64,000 nucleotides of DNA. It comes from Paenimyroides ummariense. GTDB lineage: Bacteria; Bacteroidota; Bacteroidia; Flavobacteriales; Flavobacteriaceae. Location: the NCBI RefSeq assembly GCF_900115115.1, contig NZ_FOVI01000002.1, positions 62,001-126,000 on the forward strand, given 5' to 3'. Positions 36,509 to 44,543 of this stretch are shown here, piece after piece (the stretch's first letter is position 1; every line of letters starts with the position of its first letter). The notes beneath the pieces were generated by a model. The model worked only from the letters and a program-made list of their open reading frames with translations, did no database searches and was not told where the DNA came from. The position numbers were made by a program, and so were the translations under genes.

Positions 36509-37246
36509 ATGTTACAAATTAAAAACCTACACGCCTCTGTAGAGGACAAAGAAATATTAAAAGGAATTAATCTGGAAGTAAAAGCAGGTGAAGTTCATGC
36601 AATCATGGGGCCAAACGGTGCAGGTAAATCAACCTTGTCGTCTGTAATTGCTGGTAATGAAAACTTTGAAGTTACCGAAGGCGAAATTATTTTAGAAGGC
36701 GAAGATCTTGCAGATTTAGCTCCGGAAGAACGTGCACACAAAGGAATTTTCTTGTCGTTTCAATATCCGGTTGAAATTCCGGGTGTTTCTGTAACCAACT
36801 TTATGAAAACGGCAATCAACGAATCGCGCAAAGCAAACGGTTTGGAAGACATGCCTGCAAACGAAATGTTGAAGTTGATTAAAGAAAAAGCAGAATTGTT
36901 GGAAATCGACCGTAAATTTTTATCTCGATCTTTAAACGAAGGTTTTTCGGGTGGAGAGAAAAAACGTAACGAGATTTTTCAAATGGCTATGTTAAATCCT
37001 AAAATCGCGATTTTGGATGAAACAGATTCTGGTTTAGATATCGATGCTTTAAGAATTGTATCAAACGGAGTTAACAAACTGAAAAACGAAAACAATGCGG
37101 TTGTTGTAATTACGCACTACCAACGCTTGTTAGATTATATCGTTCCTGATTTTGTTCACGTTTTACACGATGGAAAAATCGTTAAAACAGGTGGTAAAGA
37201 ATTAGCACTTGAATTGGAAGAAAAAGGATACGATTGGTTGAAATAA
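36509..37246 (+). CDS. sufC: Fe-S assembly ATPase SufC
   Basis: This is a 245-residue ABC-type ATPase. Walker A is GPNGAGKST (34-42), the signature is FSGGEKKR (146-153) and Walker B is IAILDETDSGLD (166-178). It hydrolyses ATP to drive conformational change in the SufBC2D scaffold. The length is normal. The gene sits between the four-helix-bundle insertion and sufD. Confidence 0.97.
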   Translation: MLQIKNLHASVEDKEILKGINLEVKAGEVHAIMGPNGAGKSTLSSVIAGNENFEVTEGEIILEGEDLADLAPEERAHKGIFLSFQYPVEIPGVSVTNFMKTAINESRKANGLEDMPANEMLKLIKEKAELLEIDRKFLSRSLNEGFSGGEKKRNEIFQMAMLNPKIAILDETDSGLDIDALRIVSNGVNKLKNENNAVVVITHYQRLLDYIVPDFVHVLHDGKIVKTGGKELALELEEKGYDWLK

Positions 37247-37249
37247 TTT

Positions 37250-37318
37250 AGTTTAAATGGTTTAAGGTTCCATGTTTAAGGTTTCACAACTTTAAACAAA
37301 ACAAACTTTAAACTTTAA
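37250..37318. repeat. Heptad repeats between sufC and sufD
   Basis: A left arm with GGTTTAAGGTT and TGTTTAAGGTT and a right arm with AACTTTAAACTTTAAAC form a potential hairpin of the same kind as in the other suf gaps. Confidence 0.6.
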
Positions 37319-37330
37319 ACAAAGCAAATA

Positions 37331-38641
37331 ATGGATTTAAAAGAAAAATTATTATCATCATTTTTAGCATTTGAACAAAAGGTAGATATAAATTCTACCC
37401 TGCACGATGTGCGTACAGATGCTTTAAAGGTGTTCGAAAATAAAGGATTTCCTACAAAAAAAGAAGAAGCTTGGAAATACACGTCGTTAAATGCCGTATT
37501 GGCAAACGATTTCAATATTCTTCCAAAAAATGAAACAGCTGTTGATTGGAAAGACGTTAAAAAGTATTTTTTAAACGATGTTGATACCTATAAAGTAGTG
37601 TTTATCAACGGTGTTTTTTCATCGCATTTGTCATCAACTACGCACGATGGTTTAGATGTTTGTTTAATGTCGTCGGCATTAACAAAGCCTAAATATAAAA
37701 TGGTTATCGATACCTATTTTAACCAGATCGCTAACAAAGAAGACAGCTTAACGAATTTGAATACGGCATATTCTTTAGAAGGAGCGTATATCAATATCCC
37801 GAAATCGACTGTAGTACAGAAACCGATCGAGATTTTGTATTTCACAACGGGAGCATCTAATTTTGTTCAGCCAAGAAATTTGGTGATTGTTGGCGAAAAT
37901 GCACATGTTCAGATCATCGAACGTCATCAGTCTTTGTCAGAATTGCCAATGCTTACAAACAGTGTAACCGAAATTTATGCTGCAAAACGTGCCATTGTTG
38001 ATTATTACAAATTACAAAACGATTTGCTGACTGCAGATTTGGTTGACAATACCTACATCGAACAAAAACAGGAAAGTCGCGTATCGGTTCATACGTTTTC
38101 TTTTGGTGGAAACATCACAAGAAACAATTTGAATTTCTATCAAAAAGGCGAACGTATCGATTCTACTTTGAAAGGAATTACCATTATTGGCGAAAAACAG
38201 CATGTGGATCATTACACGTTGGTGAGCCATGAAGAGCCAAATTGTGAATCGCATCAAAACTATAAAGGAATTTATGACGATCGATCTACCGGAGTTTTCA
38301 ACGGAAAGATTTATGTAGATAAAATTGCTCAAAAAACCGATGCTTTTCAGCAAAACAACAATATTTTACTTACAGATAAGGCTACGTTAAACACCAAGCC
38401 GCAATTAGAGATTTTTGCCGATGATGTAAAATGTTCTCATGGTTGTACCATTGGTCAGTTAGATGAATCTGCGATGTTCTATATGCAGCAGCGCGGTATT
38501 CCTAAAAAAGAAGCAAAAGCGTTGTTGATGTATGCGTTTACCGATGAGGTTTTGTCGTCAGTTGCCATTCCGGATCTTCAATTAAAACTGCAAAAGCTAA
38601 TCTCAATGAAACTGGGTGTTAACATTGGATTTGATATATAA
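37331..38641 (+). CDS. sufD: Fe-S assembly scaffold subunit SufD
   Basis: This is a 436-residue SufD protein with KKEEAWKYTSLN near the N-terminus (about 47-58) and the SufB/SufD beta-helix core, including DDVKCSHGCTIGQLDESAMFYMQQRGIPKKEAKALLMYAFTDEV near the C-terminus with the conserved CSHG motif. It forms a heterodimer with SufB. A strong terminator follows directly, so this suf transcript ends here rather than continuing to sufS as in the usual gene order. Confidence 0.96.
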   Translation: MDLKEKLLSSFLAFEQKVDINSTLHDVRTDALKVFENKGFPTKKEEAWKYTSLNAVLANDFNILPKNETAVDWKDVKKYFLNDVDTYKVVFINGVFSSHLSSTTHDGLDVCLMSSALTKPKYKMVIDTYFNQIANKEDSLTNLNTAYSLEGAYINIPKSTVVQKPIEILYFTTGASNFVQPRNLVIVGENAHVQIIERHQSLSELPMLTNSVTEIYAAKRAIVDYYKLQNDLLTADLVDNTYIEQKQESRVSVHTFSFGGNITRNNLNFYQKGERIDSTLKGITIIGEKQHVDHYTLVSHEEPNCESHQNYKGIYDDRSTGVFNGKIYVDKIAQKTDAFQQNNNILLTDKATLNTKPQLEIFADDVKCSHGCTIGQLDESAMFYMQQRGIPKKEAKALLMYAFTDEVLSSVAIPDLQLKLQKLISMKLGVNIGFDI

Positions 38642-38647
38642 CAAATT

Positions 38648-38677
38648 AAAAAAGACTTCTGAAAAGAAGTCTTTTTT
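38648..38677. terminator. Bidirectional terminator after sufD
   Basis: AAAAAAGACTTC and GAAGTCTTTTTT form a perfect 12-base-pair stem with a short loop. It also ends the convergent gdx gene, whose stop overlaps the right flank. Confidence 0.9.
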
Positions 38678-39005
38678 AATGCGCTGAAACAGCTTTTAAC
38701 CCAATAATAGATCCTATAAGCGTTGTAATAAAAAACACACGCCAAAAAGTAGCAGGATCTTTAAAAACAACAATTCCTACAATTACGGTACCTACTGCAC
38801 CAATACCTGTCCAAACCGCATAAGCCGTTCCAAGCGGTAATGTTTCGGTAGCTTTCATTAACAAGCCCATGCTTATGATCAGTGAAATTATAAAACCGGC
38901 ATACCAACCGTAAGCTTCGGTTCCCGATAATTCTTTGGCTTTTCCCAAACAAGTTGTAAACAGCACTTCGAACAATCCGGCAACAATTAAAATAATCCAA
39001 CTCAT
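38676..39005 (-). CDS. gdx: Small multidrug resistance family transporter, Gdx/SugE type
   Basis: This is a 109-residue protein with four membrane helices. The start MSWIILIVAGLFEV carries the essential Glu13, and LGTAYAVWTGIGAVGTVI is the Gdx (SugE) signature rather than the EmrE one. The subfamily exports guanidinium ion in exchange for protons. No guanidine riboswitch was seen in its leader. It stands alone between the suf terminator and the LuxR-type regulator. Confidence 0.9.
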   Translation of the reverse strand: MSWIILIVAGLFEVLFTTCLGKAKELSGTEAYGWYAGFIISLIISMGLLMKATETLPLGTAYAVWTGIGAVGTVIVGIVVFKDPATFWRVFFITTLIGSIIGLKAVSAH

Positions 39006-39081
39006 GATTTAAATTTTATTGGTACAAAGATCGGGCAATTTAATTTGTTTGCCTTTTACAAATGATAAAAACCAATTTTAT

Positions 39082-40296
39082 TTATTTGAAATTAGAAAGT
39101 TCGTTTCGGTGTTTAATTTCCAATATGGTGTAAATAGTTTTTAAGTGATATTTAACCGTATTTTCAGAAATGAACAAATCAGCAGCAATTTCTTTGTTGT
39201 TTTTGCCATTTTGTACCAATTTGATAATTTCTAATTGACGTTCTGTTAAGTTGAAAGAAGACAATTCTTTAAAAGTATTAACATTTTCGTTTGCTAAACT
39301 TTTAAGATGTTTTATTTCTTCTTGAATTCTTTTATTTTCTCTTTCAATTAAGATTTTATTCTGCTTATTCTTATTGAATAATTTTATTAGAAACACCACC
39401 GCAATTATTAATAGGATACTCAGCAGCATAAGACCAATTTGTATTTTTTGCTTCTTTTTCAGCTGATTATCAAAGTTTTCATTTTTAATTTCTTGTTCTA
39501 AAATTTCAACTTTGCTGCTTTTGTCATTTGAATTGTACAATGCAAAAAGCGAATCACATTTTTTTTGATAAATAAAAGCCTTTGCAGTATCGTTATTGTT
39601 ACTAAATACGTTTTTATAAACTTCATTCAAATAAAATTCGTACTTCAGGTTTTTATATTTTTGGGCAATTCCAATCCCAAGCTGATAAGCGTTGTCCCTT
39701 TTTTTAAATTCGTTTGTGATATTATACAATTCTATTTGCTTACCATAAACAATAGGTAATTCTTGCGGGTAATGCGTTTCTGCAATTTTTACAGCATCAT
39801 TTAACTTCATTTCAGCTGCAGCGTAATTCTTATTTTTAAGAAGAAAATAGCCTTCTTGCGTATAAATAAAAAGTAAATATTTATTGTTTAAATTTTTATA
39901 AGCCGTTTGTTCTAATTCATTCATTAAAAGTTTGGCTTTATCAAAATCTTGCATTTCAAAATAGATAAAAGCTTTTTCGGCTTTGATTTCTTGTACTGCC
40001 GTTAAAAAATCAGATCCTTTTTTGCCTTCCTGTAATGCAAGATCCAAGTACTTTAATGCGTGCTGATATTTAAAAAGATTTTTATAAATATCCGATTTAA
40101 TAAGATACGCAGCATACTTATCGTTTGCCGATGTTTCTTTATTGTTAATAAAATCTGTTAGTAATTTTACCGATAAATCATACTGATCTGCCTTGTTATA
40201 TTGAGAGATTTTTTCTTGTAAAGATTCAATCGAATTTTTTTGTGAATAAACAAATGTGCTGAAAAGCAGTAGTATAGAAATTATTAAGTTCTTCAT
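39082..40296 (-). CDS. Membrane-anchored TPR protein with LuxR-type HTH
   Basis: This is a 404-residue protein. A signal peptide (to about 18) is followed by periplasmic TPR-like helices (about 30-270) and one membrane segment (about 285-308, IGLMLLSILLIIAVVFLIKLF). After a coiled-coil linker comes a C-terminal LuxR/GerE DNA-binding domain (about 345-404: LTERQLEIIKLVQNGKNNKEIAADLFISENTVKYHLKTIY). It would sense a periplasmic signal and bind DNA at the inner membrane; such regulators are common in Flavobacteriia. It is divergent from cluster 2 across a 509-base region with repeated GGTAGT/ACTACC words, so control of cluster 2 is plausible. Confidence 0.88.
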   Translation of the reverse strand: MKNLIISILLLFSTFVYSQKNSIESLQEKISQYNKADQYDLSVKLLTDFINNKETSANDKYAAYLIKSDIYKNLFKYQHALKYLDLALQEGKKGSDFLTAVQEIKAEKAFIYFEMQDFDKAKLLMNELEQTAYKNLNNKYLLFIYTQEGYFLLKNKNYAAAEMKLNDAVKIAETHYPQELPIVYGKQIELYNITNEFKKRDNAYQLGIGIAQKYKNLKYEFYLNEVYKNVFSNNNDTAKAFIYQKKCDSLFALYNSNDKSSKVEILEQEIKNENFDNQLKKKQKIQIGLMLLSILLIIAVVFLIKLFNKNKQNKILIERENKRIQEEIKHLKSLANENVNTFKELSSFNLTERQLEIIKLVQNGKNNKEIAADLFISENTVKYHLKTIYTILEIKHRNELSNFK

Positions 40297-40805
40297 TAAA
40301 ATTTGTTTTCAACAAAAATACTAATTACAAACATATTTAATATACTGTTTATTCACTTTTAAGAGAATTAAAAATAGTGTTTTATATTTCTGAAAATCAA
40401 ATGTTTAAATTCAACTACACAGCGGGTAGTAAAAAAAAATCTTAATACTACCTTAAAACTACCTGCTTATAAATTAAAGATTTTAAAATATTTATTGAAA
40501 TTCGCCCCCGAAATAAATACATAGTATAAAACAACATTAAGTGTATTTACTTTTTTAGAGAATTTAAGAATATAGTTTTTAATCACTTTTTAGAGGGGAT
40601 GCTAAAGTTTGATTTTTAAGAAGCTATAATCATAAAACAAAAATTACAATTAAAACTAAAAACTAACATCTTTTAGAATTGTGATTTATATATGAAGCAA
40701 ACATAAGCAAGCGGATCTTTTTTAGAGAAGCTTATAAAATTTGGCTGAAAACTAAAGCTGCTGTATTAAAAGTAGTTTTAGTTATTAGCCATACAAACTT
40801 TTTAT
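40297..40805. promoter_or_regulatory. Divergent control region between the LuxR-type gene and cluster 2
   Basis: There are 509 bases without an ORF. GGTAGT at 40425-40430 faces ACTACC at 40447-40452, and a second ACTACC follows at 40458-40463, 11 bases apart (one helical turn), which suggests a dimeric operator. TTTTTAGAG-type words recur near 40553, 40589 and 40720. This is a candidate binding region, not a proven one. Confidence 0.45.
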
Positions 40806-41612
40806 ATGAAAAAAATAGTACTACTGCTGGGGGGCATACTATGTAGCACGGTAATTAACGCACAAGTAGGTATAGGCACGTTGAGCCCGAATAAATCTGC
40901 GCAGTTAGAAATAGCTGCAAAAGATAGAGGTATTCTAATTCCGCGAGTGCCACTTAAAAGCATTACCGATGCTGTTACCATCTCAAACGGTAACGTAGAA
41001 TCATTGTTGGTTTTTAATACCAATCCTTCAAATTCTTTATCAAGAGGTTATTATTATTGGTTAGATAACCGATGGAACCGTATCATTAATGAAACCGATT
41101 TAAGCATTGTTTTAAAAACGGTCGGTTTGGTTGATGGTACCAATACAACGGTAGAATCAAGCATCGATCCAACAGATCCCAACAAAACAAACTGGAAAGT
41201 AAATGTTGCTACTGCAAAAGGAGCTAACGGAACAACACCATCTAATTTAGGAGTTGTAAAAGAAGCTGCTGAAAATCCTTCGGTTGTAATTAGTCAAGAC
41301 GGGGAACTTTCTGTAAGTTTTGAAACTATGCATGCCATAAAACAGGTAAATCAAGATTATAACGCAAAACTGGCAGATGTAGTATTGTTTGGCGATGCAA
41401 GCGTTTCAAGTATTACCATTGCTTTACCAAATCCGGTAAACAATAAAGGCAAAAAGTTTACTATAAAAAAGTACGACGATAACGAAAGCAACTTTGTAAA
41501 CGTTACCGGCCAGATCGAAGGTGTAAGCGGAGGTTTATATACCGCATTGCCTTATTCTGGTTGGAATTTAGTCTCAGACGGAACGGTTTGGAAAATAATA
41601 GAGAAGTTTTAA
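40806..41612 (+). CDS. AQVGIG-type surface protein (268 aa)
   Basis: First gene of cluster 2. A signal peptide containing a run of six Gs in its codons is cleaved before Gln. The N-terminal module follows: QVGIGTLSPNKSAQLEIAAKDRGILIPRV, ESLLVFNT, RGYYYWLDNRWNRI. Residues about 125-175 contain SNLGVVKEA and a DGELSV motif like those in phage tail fibres. The last 80 residues form a beta-rich module ending LPYSGWNLVSDGTVWKI, shared with the end of the next protein. Probably a short fibre subunit; function unproven. Confidence 0.72.
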   Translation: MKKIVLLLGGILCSTVINAQVGIGTLSPNKSAQLEIAAKDRGILIPRVPLKSITDAVTISNGNVESLLVFNTNPSNSLSRGYYYWLDNRWNRIINETDLSIVLKTVGLVDGTNTTVESSIDPTDPNKTNWKVNVATAKGANGTTPSNLGVVKEAAENPSVVISQDGELSVSFETMHAIKQVNQDYNAKLADVVLFGDASVSSITIALPNPVNNKGKKFTIKKYDDNESNFVNVTGQIEGVSGGLYTALPYSGWNLVSDGTVWKIIEKF

Positions 41613-41656
41613 GAAAAATCAACAACAAAAAATAAAAGAAAAATTTTCAATTCGAT

Positions 41657-44518
41657 ATGAAAAAATTATTACTATCAGCATTTGTTGCATTTGCTATGTT
41701 AGCATCAACAAAAACATTCGCACAGCAAGGTTTTGGTACAAATGAACCAGACAAATCAGCAGCGGTAGAAATCCTGTCAAACAAACGCGGTTTATTAATT
41801 CCAAGGCTAAATTTAACCGCAGCAAATGTTGCTGCGCCGGTTATAAGTCCTGCACAATCGTTATTAGTTTATAATACAGCTACCAGTTCTGTAGCAGCTG
41901 ATCCTGCGAATCATGTTACACCAGGTTTTTACTATTGGGACACTAATCGTTGGGTACGTTTTAGATCCGAAGGTTCAGAAAAAAATACAATAGTTACTGC
42001 AGGTGAAAATATAAAAGTTAACGGAGTAACATCTGGTTTAACAACTACCTATACGGTAAGTGTTGATGGTGGAACTAATAATGGACAAGTATTGGTTAGT
42101 ATTCCAAATACGGATCCTGCAACCGTTGGTACTGAACCATTTGTGTCTAAATGGGTGGATCCAGACGATTTTATTAAAGGTGTTAACGGTATAGATGTAA
42201 CTACTGATCCTACAACAGGGGTAACGAATGTAGGTTTAGGTGGGGCATTAACTGATGCTACTGGTACAGAAATTATTACAGATCCTACAACTGGAAGAAC
42301 ATTAGCTATTCAAGGTTTAGAAGTTTTAACGCCTTCAACATTTAATACTGCAACACAAAATATTATGGTAATGGGTGTCGATGGTATTTTAAAACAAGTT
42401 GCTCCTAAAACATTAATAGAAGATGCTATTGCGGCAGATAATTTAACGGCAAAAGCATTATCAAGTGCAGGTGGAATTATCACCGTTAACGGATCAGCTT
42501 CTGTAGCCAATTCCGTTTTAAAAGATGTTGAGTTAGGCATTGCTAATAAATCTATCGGAGCAGAAAAACTGAATCCGGGAGCGGCAACACCAGGACAAAT
42601 TGCAACAGTGATTGAAACAACTCCGGGAGATGCTACTACAAAAGTAGTTCAATATCAAGATCCTTCAACAGCAATTGGTCAGCCTTTAACTACAGATAAT
42701 ATTATTGGAGTAGGTGCAGATGCAACTGCAGCATCAGCTACAACTGCAAATTTGTTGAACGGAGCGGTTTTAACACCAACCTATTTAAAAATTAAAGATG
42801 ATGCAATAACAGCGACACAAATTGCTGAAAATGCAGTAGGCGCATCAGAATTGGCAGATAATTCAGTAGCTTCTGCTAATATTATAGACGGAAGTATTGC
42901 GAATGCAGATTTAGGTGAAAAATCGGTGTCGGCAAATAAATTAACCTCTACTGTTACCAATGCGGCGGGAGTAGTAACTTCTACAGCTCCGGCAAACACA
43001 GTTCCAACAGCAGATGGTTCAGGTGGTGTAACTTATCAAACTATTGCAGCTGCAGCAGGTGAAGATTTAACTACCGATGGTAAAATTGTAATTGGATCAA
43101 CTAATGTAACCACTTTAGCAGATGCTGTATTAGTACCAACACGATTAAGTATTGCTGCAGAAAGTATTACTTCTGCTGATATTAAAAACGGTACCATTAC
43201 AACTACAGATATAAAAGCACCAAACTCATCAACAGATAATAACCTTGACGGTGATGAAAATATGGTAATGGTTACAGATTCAAATGGTGACGTAACTTGG
43301 ATTGCACAATCTTCATTGGCTAATAAAGACAATTACAACTTTACAACACCATTGGCAAAAGATGCCGGTACAGCAAACGCGAACGGAGGAACAGATTATA
43401 CAGTAAGTATTGCCACGGCATCAGCTACAACATTAGGTGTTGTAAAACAATCGGCAGCTACAGGCGAGGAGATAACCATTGCAACAGACGGATCTTTATC
43501 CATTAACGAAGCAAATGTTACCGTAGGTACCGTAGCAGGTAGCGATGTAACAGGCAAGCTAAATGATTTAACAGTTACAGGCATACAAGGTACAGCTGTA
43601 TCAGCAACGGCTCCAACAGCTGCCAATAACATGTTGGTTTATAATTCAACGACAAATCAGTGGGAACCATCAACAGTTGCAGCAGCAGCAGGTAAAACTT
43701 TAACCGGTGCAGGTATTACGGTAACACCAGGTGCAAATGCAACTCCGGGTACAGCTACTTCATTAGCATCTACGGTTTTAGCAGATGTTACTTTAGGAAT
43801 TGCCAACGATGCAATTACTAATGATAAATTAGCTGATGATGCTGTAAAAACAGAAAATATTGAAAACGGAGCTGTTACGAATGAAGATTTAGCATTAAAA
43901 GCTGTTACCGCAGATAAAATGGAATCTAAAAATACAGCAGCAGGTACTAACGTTTCGGCAGGTATGGTACCAACAGCAGATGGTATAGGAGGTGTTGAGT
44001 ATAGAACCATTAATAATACTGTAGCCGTAATTAACGGTTTACGTAAAGATGCAACAGCAGCAGATGTTATTAAATTAGGTGGCGATTTAATAGAAGCTAC
44101 CGCAATTAATACTAGCGTTGGTAGCGCAGGTAATACATTAGCAATAACAGGTTTGGTAAATGTTGCACCTGCTACAGCAACAAAAAACAAAGTAATTGTT
44201 GCAGAAACAACAGGTGGCGTTTTACGTACTGTGGATAAAATTGTAACAGGAACAAATGTAGAAGTTGCAGCAAACGCAAACTACAGTTTCCATACTCCAG
44301 AAGTGGTTATCAATATTACTTTAGGCAATACAGATCAAACAATAACTTTTCCAAGTGCAGCTTCTGCAGAAGGTCAGGTTATCAACATTAAGATTGCCAA
44401 TACAACCGAAGCACATACCGGTTACTTAAACGTATTAGATACTTACGGAGCGATGCCATACCAAGCTTGGATTGTAAAATCTAACGGTACAACATGGGAA
44501 ATCGTAGGTAGAAACTAA
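41657..44518 (+). CDS. AQQGFG-type long surface fibre protein (953 aa)
   Basis: Signal peptide, then the family module (QQGFGTNEPDKSAAVEILSNKRGLLIPRLNL, QSLLVYNTAT, PGFYYWDTNRWVRF). The long middle part is built of short repeats such as AITATQIAENAVGASELADNSV, VASANIIDGSIANADLGEKSVSANKL and LADVTLGIANDAIT. Such about ten-residue patterns are typical of trimeric beta-helical fibres in phage tail fibres and adhesins. It is very poor in Cys and aromatic residues. The C-terminal 75 residues share the motif MPYQAWIVKSNGTTWEI with the preceding protein. Second gene of cluster 2. Confidence 0.72.
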   Translation: MKKLLLSAFVAFAMLASTKTFAQQGFGTNEPDKSAAVEILSNKRGLLIPRLNLTAANVAAPVISPAQSLLVYNTATSSVAADPANHVTPGFYYWDTNRWVRFRSEGSEKNTIVTAGENIKVNGVTSGLTTTYTVSVDGGTNNGQVLVSIPNTDPATVGTEPFVSKWVDPDDFIKGVNGIDVTTDPTTGVTNVGLGGALTDATGTEIITDPTTGRTLAIQGLEVLTPSTFNTATQNIMVMGVDGILKQVAPKTLIEDAIAADNLTAKALSSAGGIITVNGSASVANSVLKDVELGIANKSIGAEKLNPGAATPGQIATVIETTPGDATTKVVQYQDPSTAIGQPLTTDNIIGVGADATAASATTANLLNGAVLTPTYLKIKDDAITATQIAENAVGASELADNSVASANIIDGSIANADLGEKSVSANKLTSTVTNAAGVVTSTAPANTVPTADGSGGVTYQTIAAAAGEDLTTDGKIVIGSTNVTTLADAVLVPTRLSIAAESITSADIKNGTITTTDIKAPNSSTDNNLDGDENMVMVTDSNGDVTWIAQSSLANKDNYNFTTPLAKDAGTANANGGTDYTVSIATASATTLGVVKQSAATGEEITIATDGSLSINEANVTVGTVAGSDVTGKLNDLTVTGIQGTAVSATAPTAANNMLVYNSTTNQWEPSTVAAAAGKTLTGAGITVTPGANATPGTATSLASTVLADVTLGIANDAITNDKLADDAVKTENIENGAVTNEDLALKAVTADKMESKNTAAGTNVSAGMVPTADGIGGVEYRTINNTVAVINGLRKDATAADVIKLGGDLIEATAINTSVGSAGNTLAITGLVNVAPATATKNKVIVAETTGGVLRTVDKIVTGTNVEVAANANYSFHTPEVVINITLGNTDQTITFPSAASAEGQVINIKIANTTEAHTGYLNVLDTYGAMPYQAWIVKSNGTTWEIVGRN

Positions 44519-44543
44519 TTAAAAAAACATTCAACTATTGCTT

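Noticed and set aside
34443..37318. Heptad repeats as a CRISPR array
   Set aside because: The units are degenerate, only seven bases long, split by genes and without spacers or cas genes.
38676..39005. A guanidine riboswitch controlling the Gdx transporter gene
   Set aside because: The about 75 bases between this gene and the next upstream gene show no guanidine-riboswitch core.
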